Source of the DNA: CAZDCD01 sp964503885
GTDB taxonomy: Bacteria > Bacteroidota > Bacteroidia > Bacteroidales > UBA10428
Length of the DNA stretch: 64,000 nt
Reading direction: 5' to 3'
Assembly: GCA_964503885.1 (NCBI GenBank)
Contig: CAZDCD010000002.1
Coordinates: forward strand, 1-64,000
Numbering within the stretch: position 1 is the stretch's first letter; every line of letters begins with the position of its first letter. Shown here piece by piece: positions 1 through 8,975 of this stretch. Under the pieces are notes generated by a model, which did not search any database, was not told the DNA's origin, and worked only from the letters and a program-made list of their open reading frames with translations. The position numbers were made by a program, and so were the translations under genes.

Positions 1-424
1 TTGAGTAAATATTCCACATTATTATCAATGTTTGATATTTTCCTGGAAAATTTACTCAGGGTGAAAACAGACATGGAAAAAATGAGGTTTCCGACTAACA
101 TTCGGTAGAAATATTTATTAATATCGATGTCGAAATTATCTGTAAAATATTATTTATAATAAATATGGATTATAACCCTGGAATCCAAAAATTGTGTTTC
201 ACTTATGTTTCATTCTACTAATTGCATGTGTTGTAATTCACTAATATAATGCCTGTTATACATACGCAACGTAATCCTGCTACCCCGACAAATCTATGCG
301 AGAGTGAGAGTGAGTGTCTTCAGGACGCCTGTAATCGCACGTCTTCATATTATCAAATCGGAAGAGGATTAAATAATTTGCAAAAAATGCAACTTGGTCA
401 AACATAATTTGCAAAAATTGCAAC
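1..424. other. Left-edge non-coding stretch
   Basis: I see no convincing gene or structured RNA here. The stretch is AT-rich and carries one near-perfect pair of direct repeats at its right end, described separately. It borders a region of broken genes, so it may be decayed sequence. Confidence 0.4.
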
Positions 425-426
425 TT
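373..426. repeat. Pair of 23-base direct repeats with TTGCAA cores
   Basis: Two 23-base copies (373-395 and 404-426) start with ATAATTTGCAAAAA and end with TGCAACTT. They differ at one base and are offset by 31 bp. The second copy contains two TTGCAA palindromes three bases apart. This could be a tandem operator or a relic of a repeat element. No intact gene lies immediately beside it, so the role is unknown. Confidence 0.5.
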
Positions 427-622
427 ATTTTGGATTTAACAAGATATGATGATCCGTATCCGGAATTGCGGCATTTGTATTGCCGGTCAAATGCAATATT
501 GCCGCTTCTTTAGGGTTGATGTATTGTGCATACTTTAATTGTCCCCGGCAAATATCCTGAATTGGCATATCTTCCATAAATTTAATCATAAAATTGACCA
601 GGAATTCAATATCCACATATGT
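425..622 (-). pseudogene. Possible C-terminal fragment of an unknown protein
   Basis: The minus strand reads without stops through about 65 residues with protein-like composition, including PIQDICRGQLKYAQYI and PKEAAILHLTGN, and ends at a stop just beside the direct repeats. The same frame runs further upstream, but that part lies opposite the broken lipoprotein gene and does not look coding. I do not recognise the family. It may be the tail of a lost gene or chance. Confidence 0.2.
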
Positions 623-1885
623 ATGATGAGCGAACCAACAAAATCGTATTCCCGGAACGGCATTTTTCTGATTCCTGCTGTTGTTTTTCTGCTGGTTGCC
701 TGTGCAAAAGAAAAACCATACTGGAAGTTTCAAACACCGCCCGAGAATCCTTAAGCAGGTCCTCCTGCCGGTTATCCCGAGGGCGGTTATACAGTTCCAT
801 AAGAAGCCGGATTGAAAGATGTTTCCACACCTGATCATGTCCTTGGTGATGGCACTCCCGAAAGTTGCACTTGTGAGGATTTTGTGAGTGCAGTTGCGGA
901 AGAAGGCAAGATTATCTTTGACTGCGGACCCGATCCCGTAACTATTAAAATGTACCAAACCGCAAAAATATATAACGATGCCGATCCTGAAATCATCATC
1001 GATGGGGGTGGCCTTATTGCATTAAGTGGTATGGGCAGGAGGCGAATCCTGTAATGGATACCTGCGATCCTGATCTGCACCGGACCACCGGTCATTGCCA
1101 GAACCAGGATCACCCGCACCTGACATTGCAGAATATCACGTTTGCCGATGGCAACAGCACCATTGAACGAGAGTATGACGGTGGGGGAGCGGTCTGGGTT
1201 CGTGGCGGGCGTTTAAAAATAATCAACTGCCGGTTTTTTAATAATTATTATACCGATAATGGTCCCGATGTGGGCGGTGGAGCTGTAAGGGTATTCAGCC
1301 AGTATAATAACCTGCCCGTATATATTGTCAATAATACGTTTGGTGGAATGGAAGGATTTGGAAATATCGGGTCGAACGGAGGTGCGCTCAGCAGTATCGG
1401 TGTTTCATGGACCATCGTAAATTGCCTTTTTTCCTATAACAGGGCCATCGGCAACGGAGGAAATCCCGCACAGAGCACCACTGCCGGAGGGGGTAGCGGA
1501 GGTGCAATATACAACGACGGGAATACCATGACACTGACCATTCCGGNNNNNNNNNNNNNNNNNNNNNNNNNNNNNNNNNNNNNNNNNNNNNNNNNNNNNN
1601 NNNNNNNNNNNNNNNNNNNNNNNNNNNNNNNNNNNNNNNNNNNNNNGGTAGCGGAGGTGCAATATACAACGACGGGAATACCATGACACTGACCATTCCG
1701 GTAACATCCGCATTGATAGATCGGTAATCAGGGATAATATTGGAGGTTCATGGTACCCGGTATATCCGGGAATATCTATACACAGCGATACACCCTGCGG
1801 GGTCACCGACAGTTTTATTGAATGGCCTGACCACGTTCTTTGGTCAGAAAAGAGTATAGAAATCCTCTATGCACTGACCCGATAA
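623..1885 (+). pseudogene. Broken beta-helix lipoprotein gene
   Basis: The product would be an exported lipoprotein: ATG at 623 or 626, a hydrophobic stretch ending in the lipobox FLLVAC, then a Gly/Asn-rich right-handed beta-helix rich in GGGAVWVRGG- and IINCRFFNN-like turns. The gene is not intact. The first frame has in-frame TAA codons at 752-754 and 800-802 with clearly homologous sequence continuing after each. The frame shifts near 1030 (coding resumes at 1054) and again near 1530. A 100-N gap interrupts it at 1547-1646. After the gap the frame continues as SVIRDNIGGSWYPVYPG and stops at 1883-1885. Related Bacteroidota proteins are surface beta-helix adhesins or polysaccharide-binding proteins. 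True decay is more likely than sequencing error because stops and shifts are both present. Confidence 0.65.
1492..1701. other. Scaffold gap flanked by an exact 55-base repeat
   Basis: The 55 bases before the run of N (1492-1546) are identical to the 55 bases after it (1647-1701). The gap is exactly 100 N. This is what a scaffolder leaves when two contigs overlapping by one k-mer (k=55) are not merged. The biological sequence probably has one copy of the 55-mer and no gap. Confidence 0.85.
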
Positions 1886-1952
1886 GTCACGAACATGTTT
1901 TATCAAAATCCTATTGGACAGTTATTTATTCTTTGAACCGGGAAAGCCGGAA

Positions 1953-2126
1953 TCAGTGGCTCTTTAATTCTTCTTCTGCCTTTTTCCAGTCGGTTTCAGC
2001 ATCACCCGGGAGATATTTTTTCATTCGTTCTTCAAAAATTTCCTGGGCCCTGCGACGGATGTCTTCTTTTGAAATTTTCTTTTTTTTGGCAGCAGGCCTG
2101 CCGGTTGGTTTTATTGTTGCAGCCAT
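1953..2126 (-). CDS. Small DUF2934-like protein, 57 aa
   Basis: This is a complete ORF of 57 residues from ATG (2124-2126) to TGA. The first 17 residues are basic and low-complexity (GRPAAKKKK), resembling a flexible nucleic-acid-binding tail. The rest, with EDIRRRAQEIFEERMKK followed by GDAETDWKKAEEEL, matches the DUF2934 pattern: an RAxEI helix, then a GDxxxDWxxAExEL helix. The function of DUF2934 is not known. The gene stands alone between a broken lipoprotein gene and a decayed sigma-factor gene, and appears intact in a decayed neighbourhood. Confidence 0.7.
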   Translation of the reverse strand: MAATIKPTGRPAAKKKKISKEDIRRRAQEIFEERMKKYLPGDAETDWKKAEEELKSH

Positions 2127-2381
2127 AGTTTTTTGGTTTTAATTGTATTTAAGTTTGTTTATAACTTGTTGCATACTGGAATGATTGAAATGTATGCAGA
2201 CCTTCATTAAAACTGTTTGTTGTAAAATATAGATTAATAAATTATTACATTTTAACAGCAATCACTTTCCAATACACTCTAAACGTTATAACAAAGAATC
2301 TGGTATTTTGTTCAGGAGATTTATCTATTCGTTATCATCGGATTTTGTTTATTTTTAGTTATCGATCTTTTTCTGCAATAG

Positions 2382-2675
2382 ATGAAGCAAAAGATACTCC
2401 GGAAGCAATTTTTGGGTGGGGATAAACGTGCATTATCGCTCCTATTCCTTTTGTTTTTTGACGATCTGGTAAAGTAGGGACAGAAACTGACCCATCATAC
2501 CCAGATCCTGGAGGACAGCCTGCAGGATATGTTTTTCAGGTTCTGGAAAAACAGGCAAACTCTTGGTGAGATGACCAATCTGAAATAGCTCCAGTTCAGG
2601 AAAAAATCTCTTACGCAAAGTCATTTTCTCAGCTATTCGGGAGGATCGGAAATCCGCACGTTTTTCATCTCATAG
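2382..2675 (+). pseudogene. Decayed ECF sigma factor
   Basis: Read straight through, this frame gives the N-terminal half of an extracytoplasmic-function sigma-70 factor. GGDKRALSLLFLLFFDDLVK, then LEDSLQDMFFRFWKNRQTLG, matches region 2 (the usual pattern is DAF..LFxxYYxxLxxFA, then AEDxxQDVFLRxWexR). In-frame TAG codons at 2475-2477 and 2586-2588 interrupt it. After about residue 70 the similarity fades and no region 4 helix-turn-helix follows. The likely ancestor belonged to a sigma/FecR-type surface regulon. The intact ECF gene of the window is at 39130-39693. Confidence 0.6.
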
Positions 2676-2867
2676 CCTCACCTCCTCACTTTAGTGCATA
2701 GTATGAATTATTTATCATTTGGTTAATAATACAGGCGAAAATTTTTTGCAGGCAATTATACTGAGAGTTCATCAATCATTTATTTGTAAGGCAGGATAAC
2801 GCGGCTTTGCGAGTATTTATGCAATAAATTACTTTTCCGGATGGCCGTAACTAAATCAAAATATAGC

Positions 2868-2875
2868 TATCTTTG
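2868..2875 (+). promoter_or_regulatory. Candidate -7 box TATCTTTG
   Basis: This is an exact match to the Bacteroidota -7 consensus TAnnTTTG, 47 bases upstream of the deaminase GTG start. No clear -33 TTTG is present at the expected distance, so it is only a candidate. Confidence 0.4.
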
Positions 2876-2922
2876 CTATCTTTTATTTAGCTGAAATTAA
2901 TGGTTTAAAATCAGTTGATCCG

Positions 2923-3372
2923 GTGAGCAGGTATGATCCGTTACACCCATACGGCAGTAAACAGAAGCAATTTGACCGGCGGTATCTTGAGATGGCCGGT
3001 ATATGGGCAAAAAACTCATATTGCCAGCGCAGGCAGGTAGGAGCGTTGATCGTTAAAGAAAAAATGATCATTTCTGACGGCTACAATGGGACCCCTGCTG
3101 GATTTGAAAATGTGTGTGAAGATGATGAGGGCAACACAAAGCCTTATGTGTTGCATGCCGAGGCCAATGCCATTACAAAAGTCGCCAAATCAAACAATAG
3201 CAGCGATGGATCTACGTTGTACATTACTGCTTCGCCATGCCTCGAATGTGCAAAACTGATCATTCAGTCTGGCGTAAAAAGGGTAGTCTATGCCGATAAG
3301 TACCGGATTGAAGATGGCATCAACCTGCTGATAAGGGCAGGTATTGAAGTAGAATTTCTGGAATTAATATAG
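2923..3372 (+). CDS. dCMP deaminase family protein
   Basis: This is a 149-residue zinc-dependent nucleotide deaminase of the ComEB/dCMP deaminase type, which converts dCMP to dUMP for dTTP synthesis. The zinc site is visible as HAEANAI (His ligand and catalytic Glu, about residues 78-84) and SPCLECAK (two Cys ligands, about 106-113). The N-terminal part DRRYLEMAGIWAKNSYCQRRQVGALIV and the GYNGTP loop are typical of the family. The start is GTG at 2923; no in-frame ATG is available upstream. The S41 protease gene follows 8 bases after the stop, so the two are probably co-transcribed. Function is confident; the exact nucleotide substrate is inferred from family. Confidence 0.9.
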   Translation: MSRYDPLHPYGSKQKQFDRRYLEMAGIWAKNSYCQRRQVGALIVKEKMIISDGYNGTPAGFENVCEDDEGNTKPYVLHAEANAITKVAKSNNSSDGSTLYITASPCLECAKLIIQSGVKRVVYADKYRIEDGINLLIRAGIEVEFLELI

Positions 3373-3380
3373 TTGAATGC

Positions 3381-4991
3381 ATGATGATAAACAATCGAAG
3401 AAGATTAGTATATTTTCCTGTCTTTATGGCCGTTGCCATTATTGCAGGTATGTTGTTCGGAAGGTATTACAAAAGCCTGCATACCGAGGACCGGTTTTAT
3501 ATCTATCCCAGAACCGATAAACTTTCGTCGGTCCTTAACTATATCGAGCGTGAATATGTCGATCCGGTTTCCCGCACAGACCTCGAAGAAAAAACGATTC
3601 CCAAAATCCTGGAAGAACTTGATCCGCATTCGCAATATATTCCCGCAAAGGAACTCCAAAGCGTTAACGAGTCGCTCGAAGGGAATTTCAGCGGCATCGG
3701 GGTCCAGTTCAATATGCTGAACGATACGCTGGTGGTCATTAATACCATTGCAAACGGACCGTCTGAAAAAGTGGGCATTCTGCCCGGAGACCGTATTATC
3801 ATCGTTGACAGCGATACGGTTGCAGGAAAGAGCATGCCCAGCGACAGTATTGTGAAAAAGCTTCGCGGGCCGAGAAACACACCGGTAACTGTTGAAGTGA
3901 TGCGTAAAAACGTCGACGAACTGATCGATTTCAACATAATCCGGGACAATATTCCGCTGTATAGCGTGGATGTGGCCTATATGATCAGCAACGATATTGG
4001 GTTCATCAAGATCAACAGCTTCTCAAAAACCACATTCGAGGAGTTTATCACAGCATATAATGAGTTGAAATCGTATGGCCTGAAAAAGCTCATACTCGAT
4101 TTACGGAATAATGGCGGGGGCATTATGGATGCTGCAGTGAATATTGCCGACCAGTTCCTTGCCGGGGATGAGATGATTGTATTCACCCTGGGTAATGCCA
4201 CACACAGGCATGAATACCGGTCGGGTGCCGGAGGATTGTGTACGGATGTTGAACTCAGTGTACTCATTGATGAAGGAACAGCCTCGGCAAGTGAAATTCT
4301 TGCAGGTGCAATACAGGATAACGACCGGGGATTGATCATCGGACGCCGATCATTCGGGAAGGGTCTTGTTCAGGATCAGCGGCAGTTTTCGGACGGATCG
4401 GCAGTAAGACTCACCATTGCGAGATATTATACACCAACAGGCCGGTGCATTCAGAAATCGTATAAGAATGGTACCAGAGAATATTACAACGATTTAAATG
4501 AAAGGTACCTGAATGGCGAACTCGAATCGAAGGATTCCATTCATTTTAATGATTCCCTGAAATTTACCACACCAAAAGGGAAAGTTGTATACGGCGGCGG
4601 AGGGATCATGCCCGACATTTTTGTACCAATGGACACAACGGGTGTGACGGATTTTCTGTTCAGGATCAGAAACAAGGGACTGATCTATCGGTTCGCACTT
4701 GAATATGCCGATAAAAACCGCAGGGAGCTTGAGAGACTATCTACCACGCAGGAGATTGTCAGTTATCTGAGCCGGAAAAAAGCCTATGAAAAGTTTATTT
4801 CGTTTGCAAAACAGGAGGGAATAACCGCCCCTCAGCAGGAAAAGGAAATATCAAAGGAAATACTGCAGACACAGCTCAATGCATATATTGCCCGTAATAT
4901 CATGGACAACAAAGGTTTTTATCCGATCATCGAACCGATTGATAATACACTTCAGAGGGCAATACAGCAGTTCAGGGAAGAAGAACAGTGA
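3381..4991 (+). CDS. S41 family C-terminal processing peptidase
   Basis: This is a 536-residue periplasmic serine protease of the Prc/CtpA group, which trims or degrades exported proteins from their C-termini. An N-terminal membrane anchor (about residues 8-28) is followed by the SGIGVQF start of a PDZ domain, then the protease core. The catalytic Ser lies in DEGTASASEILAGAIQD and the Lys in GRRSFGKGLVQ. A C-terminal extension of about 130 residues after the catalytic domain is common in Bacteroidota members. Length and domain order are normal. It lies 8 bases after the dCMP deaminase gene on the same strand. Confidence 0.93.
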   Translation: MMINNRRRLVYFPVFMAVAIIAGMLFGRYYKSLHTEDRFYIYPRTDKLSSVLNYIEREYVDPVSRTDLEEKTIPKILEELDPHSQYIPAKELQSVNESLEGNFSGIGVQFNMLNDTLVVINTIANGPSEKVGILPGDRIIIVDSDTVAGKSMPSDSIVKKLRGPRNTPVTVEVMRKNVDELIDFNIIRDNIPLYSVDVAYMISNDIGFIKINSFSKTTFEEFITAYNELKSYGLKKLILDLRNNGGGIMDAAVNIADQFLAGDEMIVFTLGNATHRHEYRSGAGGLCTDVELSVLIDEGTASASEILAGAIQDNDRGLIIGRRSFGKGLVQDQRQFSDGSAVRLTIARYYTPTGRCIQKSYKNGTREYYNDLNERYLNGELESKDSIHFNDSLKFTTPKGKVVYGGGGIMPDIFVPMDTTGVTDFLFRIRNKGLIYRFALEYADKNRRELERLSTTQEIVSYLSRKKAYEKFISFAKQEGITAPQQEKEISKEILQTQLNAYIARNIMDNKGFYPIIEPIDNTLQRAIQQFREEEQ

Positions 4992-5056
4992 ACGATTTAA
5001 AGCGATTCCGCTATTGAAATAATTCTCCGGAAATTCTATAACCAAGGTATACCGGT

Positions 5057-6118
5057 TTATGTTTCCGCAGGCGGCACATTTTCTCCCCTGTTTGAAATAT
5101 ATCTGCGCCATTTGTCAAGGATTGCCGACATATCTGCCGGGAGTTCAGAATCAAAAAACATGGGCTTGCCCGTTTCGGGATGATTAAAACCTAGCGATTT
5201 AGCATGCAGTGCGGGACGCGACAAGATACTGAAGCAATTGTCGATGAACTGTTTATATTTTGAAAATGAAGTGCCTTTTACAATCTTGTTTCCGCCGTAT
5301 TTATCGTCGTTGAATAACGGATGACGGATATGCTGCATATGCACCCGTATCTGATGAGTACGTCCCGTTTCAAGCCGGCATTCCACCAGGGTGACGTATC
5401 CGAAACGCTCTATCACACGATAGTGGGTCACGGCATTCTTACCGTGCTCATCATTTGGGTAAACCTGCATTTTCAGCCGGTCTGCCATACTTCTTCCGAT
5501 ATATCCAGTTACTGTGCCTTCGTCTTTTTCAAGATCACCCCACACCAGGGCCACATAGATTCTTTTTGTGATGTGTTCAAAAAATTGCCTGGCCAGCCTG
5601 TTGAGGGCAATATCTGTTTTGGCAACAACCATAATACCCGATGTTCCCTTATCGATGCGGTGAACGAGGCCTGGACGAATATCCCCGCTCTGATAAAGAG
5701 GTAAATCCTTAAGATGAAATGCAAGCGCATTTACCAGTGTTCCCGTATAATTTCCATGACCGGGATGCACAACCATATCGGGTTCTTTATTCACCACAAT
5801 TATGGTATCATCTTCATATACAATATTTATCGGTATGTCTTCGGGAATGATCTCAAATTCTTTCGGGGGATTTGGAAGCACCACAGTGATGACGTCCCGG
5901 GGCCTTACTTTGTAGCTCACTTTAACGGCCGTTCCGTTTACCAGTATATTTCCGGCTTTGGCAGCCTGCTGGATCTTATTCCTTGAAATGTGTTCAAGCC
6001 GGTTATAAAGGTATTTGTCAATCCTCAGCTGGCTTTGTCCTTTGTCTGCCTCTATTCTGAAATGTTCGTAAAGCTCCTGCTGATCATATAGTTCATCATG
6101 CATTCCCTGAACAGTCAT
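5057..6118 (-). CDS. RluA family pseudouridine synthase
   Basis: This 353-residue enzyme isomerises specific uridines in ribosomal RNA to pseudouridine. An N-terminal S4 RNA-binding domain (RIDKYLYNRL through DVITVV, about residues 32-85) precedes the catalytic domain. The catalytic Asp lies in HRIDKGTSGIMVVAK, and RTHQIRVHMQHIRHPL is the usual uracil-binding segment. It resembles RluD in length and S4 domain, but the exact rRNA sites cannot be read from sequence. Its ATG overlaps the TAA of the upstream secreted-protein gene as TAATG, so translation is probably coupled. It ends a three-gene unit: PASTA protein, secreted protein, synthase. Confidence 0.92.
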   Translation of the reverse strand: MTVQGMHDELYDQQELYEHFRIEADKGQSQLRIDKYLYNRLEHISRNKIQQAAKAGNILVNGTAVKVSYKVRPRDVITVVLPNPPKEFEIIPEDIPINIVYEDDTIIVVNKEPDMVVHPGHGNYTGTLVNALAFHLKDLPLYQSGDIRPGLVHRIDKGTSGIMVVAKTDIALNRLARQFFEHITKRIYVALVWGDLEKDEGTVTGYIGRSMADRLKMQVYPNDEHGKNAVTHYRVIERFGYVTLVECRLETGRTHQIRVHMQHIRHPLFNDDKYGGNKIVKGTSFSKYKQFIDNCFSILSRPALHAKSLGFNHPETGKPMFFDSELPADMSAILDKWRRYISNRGENVPPAET

Positions 6119-8028
6119 TATTGTGTTACGGAAAATTTAGCAGTATACAGTTGTCCGTCCCCTGCAATAACCTGCAATATGTAAACTCCCGGTTTAAGCA
6201 TGCCGATATTCACAGATTCCGAATCGGTTTCCGCCTTGTAATATTTACCAGTAAGATCTACGATCCTTACCTTAGCTCCGGGCTGCATGGTGTCGGTTAA
6301 CCTGAAATACAATATCTCCTTGGTCGGATTCGGATAAACCAATAAGGCATTTATCCCTGATACGGTATTCTTATTCATTCCAAGTGCAATCCGGTGGTTA
6401 GCCACTACAGGCCTGATGATCAGTGAACCGTTAAAAATATCCTCGCCCAGGGTTTTCCATACTCCCGTGATGTTATAAAAAATACGGTCCTTATGCGGGT
6501 CATTCAAGTCATAGCCGATATTAAGGAACTCATTGGTAAACTGCTGAATACCTATGAACACAGTGTCATGAATAAATACCGGATGCCGCAGCACTATTCT
6601 TTGAAGCTCAAGAAAGCCTTTCGATGGATCGGGGGTATAATTTACACTGTCGATATACAATATATCACCTGGTTGTCCGTCGGCATTGCCCAGAACGATA
6701 AGCTGAAAAGGTTTATCATCCGTAAAATCGTTTTTGGTATGGTTGAAAAGGATATCCACAGCCCTGAGCGAGTCACTCCTGAAAATTTCAAACATGCAAG
6801 TGATCAGTGATCCGCTCACCGATTCACCCGAAATCCCAAAGCCAAATTCCGGAGTACCGTCATCATAAGCATAGGCATTGCGGTAATGTTCAATTCGTGT
6901 CACCGTGTTGTTTGCATGGTTCTCAACACTATCTTCGACAAACAGGGTAGCCCCGGTCTCGATAATTCCTTCCTCACCGCCATCATATGCTATCGGAGGT
7001 ATAAAAATATCGCTGCGTTTTATGATGGTGTCAAAACCGACGCTTTCTATTCCTTCCACATAGGGGCTGGTAAGGTAACTGCCTGTCTTCAGGTCCTTAA
7101 CATAGTATATTCTTGAGATTGTTACGGAATCGGTTAGGCTCTGCGGCAAACGGCTGTTGGTCCTGATGGTCAATGGTATCACATCCCGGAAATCATGAAT
7201 TGCCGCGTAGTCCACATGGTCCCAGGGAACTTGCTGGTAGGTCTTAAAACTCGAGGCAAGATTGCTGATAATTGACAGGTCGTAGACTTTTTCGTGGTTG
7301 CTGACAGGTTTGGTATTCAGCCTTATATAGTCGAGATGCCAGAGATCGACATTGCTCAGGGCTCCTTTTCCTCCTTTAACCTCATTTTCGGACATGCTTG
7401 CATAATTTCTGAACCTGAACCTGAACCCGTCCTGGCAAAATAGTTCATTAACCTCGATGATCACTTGCGTGAATGGCTTAACCGATTCACCGTATGCTCT
7501 CCATACCAGGTTCCATGTATGAAGATCGGGACGGTAAAATTCAAGAACTATGGAATCGTCGTATTCAGGAGCCTCACCCAGCCCTCCCGGCTGATAAAAG
7601 AAGCTTAATCTCACACCTTCGGGATTTCCTGCATACTGTGCAAGTTTTATGGGATTCGATGTCAGGGTATCGCAGGATACAGGACTAGCGCCCACGGAGT
7701 ATACATCGCCCTTATCGTTGATGGCATCAAGCGTCACTACGCCATATGTTATCGGTTCGTAGCCATAGGTATTGTTCACGAAAGCATACCGGTCAGACCA
7801 CAAGGCGGGATCGGGATATATGCCGGTACCCGAGAAATCATCAAAAAATGGCAGACCGGCGATTGTGTCGGCAGATGTTGCTTTTTTCCGGGACGGATGC
7901 TCCAATACGTGTTTTTTCAATATTGGATTTACCTGCAACGGTCTTAATTCCTGGCCAAAAAGCCCGGGAGACAATAAATAGGCGAAACACAGGATTAAAA
8001 GCTTACCGAAGCGAATCATTGGGATCAT
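6118..8028 (-). CDS. Type IX secretion system sorting-domain protein
   Basis: This 636-residue secreted protein has a signal peptide (LLILCFAYLLSPGLFGQ), a long central region rich in beta-strand-like segments that I cannot assign to a catalytic family, and a C-terminal type IX sorting domain (LLVYPNPTKEILYFRL, then LKPGVYILQVIAGDG, about residues 560-636). The C-terminal domain targets the protein through the outer membrane via the type IX machinery. Its start overlaps the end of the PASTA gene by 26 bases and its stop overlaps the pseudouridine synthase start, so all three sit in one transcript. ATG at 8028 or 8019 could be the start. The central function is unknown. Confidence 0.85.
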   Translation of the reverse strand: MIPMIRFGKLLILCFAYLLSPGLFGQELRPLQVNPILKKHVLEHPSRKKATSADTIAGLPFFDDFSGTGIYPDPALWSDRYAFVNNTYGYEPITYGVVTLDAINDKGDVYSVGASPVSCDTLTSNPIKLAQYAGNPEGVRLSFFYQPGGLGEAPEYDDSIVLEFYRPDLHTWNLVWRAYGESVKPFTQVIIEVNELFCQDGFRFRFRNYASMSENEVKGGKGALSNVDLWHLDYIRLNTKPVSNHEKVYDLSIISNLASSFKTYQQVPWDHVDYAAIHDFRDVIPLTIRTNSRLPQSLTDSVTISRIYYVKDLKTGSYLTSPYVEGIESVGFDTIIKRSDIFIPPIAYDGGEEGIIETGATLFVEDSVENHANNTVTRIEHYRNAYAYDDGTPEFGFGISGESVSGSLITCMFEIFRSDSLRAVDILFNHTKNDFTDDKPFQLIVLGNADGQPGDILYIDSVNYTPDPSKGFLELQRIVLRHPVFIHDTVFIGIQQFTNEFLNIGYDLNDPHKDRIFYNITGVWKTLGEDIFNGSLIIRPVVANHRIALGMNKNTVSGINALLVYPNPTKEILYFRLTDTMQPGAKVRIVDLTGKYYKAETDSESVNIGMLKPGVYILQVIAGDGQLYTAKFSVTQ

Positions 8029-8842
8029 AATTCAGCGTATCAATCTGTTCAACGGCTATTTTTGTCGAATCGAGAGTTAGCCATACATCTACCGATGAAC
8101 CTAACGGGATGCGAACACTTTTATTGTGTTCGGGTCTTTGCCGATAAACCAGGGCATTTGCCTTCTTTTTCTCAGGAACGCCCGGGTCGGGTACAGCGCC
8201 CCCTATTCGCAGGAAGGCATCCGATGCTTTGAGCGTTGCTTCTTCAAGAGTGAGTCCGATTAAATTGGGCACCATGGAGCTTTCGTTGCTTAGTCCTTTT
8301 CCAAGCACCAGGTCAATGAATGACCCTTTAATGATCGTATCGCCAGGATTGATTTCACGGCCCTTATATTTTTGAGCAAGCACCATATTTACAGATATAT
8401 CCGGCTCGTAATATATTTGTCCGAGCTTAAGCCCGAACGATTCGAGTTTGGCCTGGGCACGGCGTATCGTTAACTGAATAAGGTTGGGCATTACGATCTT
8501 CTCGGGATTCATTGCATTTACGGTGATGAAGATTTTTCGTTTTCGTTTTACTTTAAACCCGGCAACCGGATGCTGTTCGACAACAGTTCCCTTTTCGAAA
8601 TCGTTTACAAATACCGAATCAAAAACAACGAAAGAGAAGTTTTTCTCAGTAAGGATCTTTTCCGCTTCCTTAACCGTTAAACCGGTAAGATCGGGTACCG
8701 TAAGCGCTTCACCATGATGAGTATATATCCTGAGACTGGTAAAAATGATCGCCAGCAGGAAAACTACGATAAAAACTGTCAGCAAAAGATTTTTAAGCAC
8801 GATGTTTTTATTTAGGCTGTCGATTATTTTTTTGTAATCCAT
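8003..8842 (-). CDS. PASTA domain membrane protein
   Basis: The protein has 279 residues with one N-terminal membrane helix (about residues 17-38) and three successive PASTA domains facing the periplasm, each starting with a VPDLTG-, MPNLIQL- or VPNLIGL-like strand (about 53, 118 and 191). PASTA domains bind muropeptides or beta-lactam-like ligands in other proteins. This one has no kinase or penicillin-binding domain. The arrangement of a PASTA protein next to an RluA-type synthase recurs in Bacteroidota (family knowledge). A role in sensing or binding cell wall is inferred. Confidence 0.88.
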   Translation of the reverse strand: MDYKKIIDSLNKNIVLKNLLLTVFIVVFLLAIIFTSLRIYTHHGEALTVPDLTGLTVKEAEKILTEKNFSFVVFDSVFVNDFEKGTVVEQHPVAGFKVKRKRKIFITVNAMNPEKIVMPNLIQLTIRRAQAKLESFGLKLGQIYYEPDISVNMVLAQKYKGREINPGDTIIKGSFIDLVLGKGLSNESSMVPNLIGLTLEEATLKASDAFLRIGGAVPDPGVPEKKKANALVYRQRPEHNKSVRIPLGSSVDVWLTLDSTKIAVEQIDTLNYDPNDSLR

Positions 8843-8942
8843 AGGTACAGTTCTATTCTATTTAACAACAAATATAAAATTATATTGCATATCTTTTTTC
8901 AATTACCGGGCCGTAATATTCCCGGGGTTTAAATAAACGTAT

Positions 8943-8950
8943 TATTTTTG
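8943..8950 (+). promoter_or_regulatory. Candidate -7 box TATTTTTG
   Basis: This is an exact TAnnTTTG match 25 bases upstream of the flavodiiron protein ATG, in the divergent spacer with the PASTA gene. No clear -33 element is visible. Confidence 0.4.
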
Positions 8951-8975
8951 CTTCTGCAAATTAAACTGGTTTAAC

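Noticed and set aside
425..958. 177-codon minus-strand frame
   Set aside because: Most of it lies opposite the broken lipoprotein gene and has no protein character; only its last 65 codons look coding and are listed as a possible fragment.
1840..2142. 100-codon plus-strand frame
   Set aside because: It is the antisense shadow of the DUF2934-like gene at 1953-2126, which has family features.
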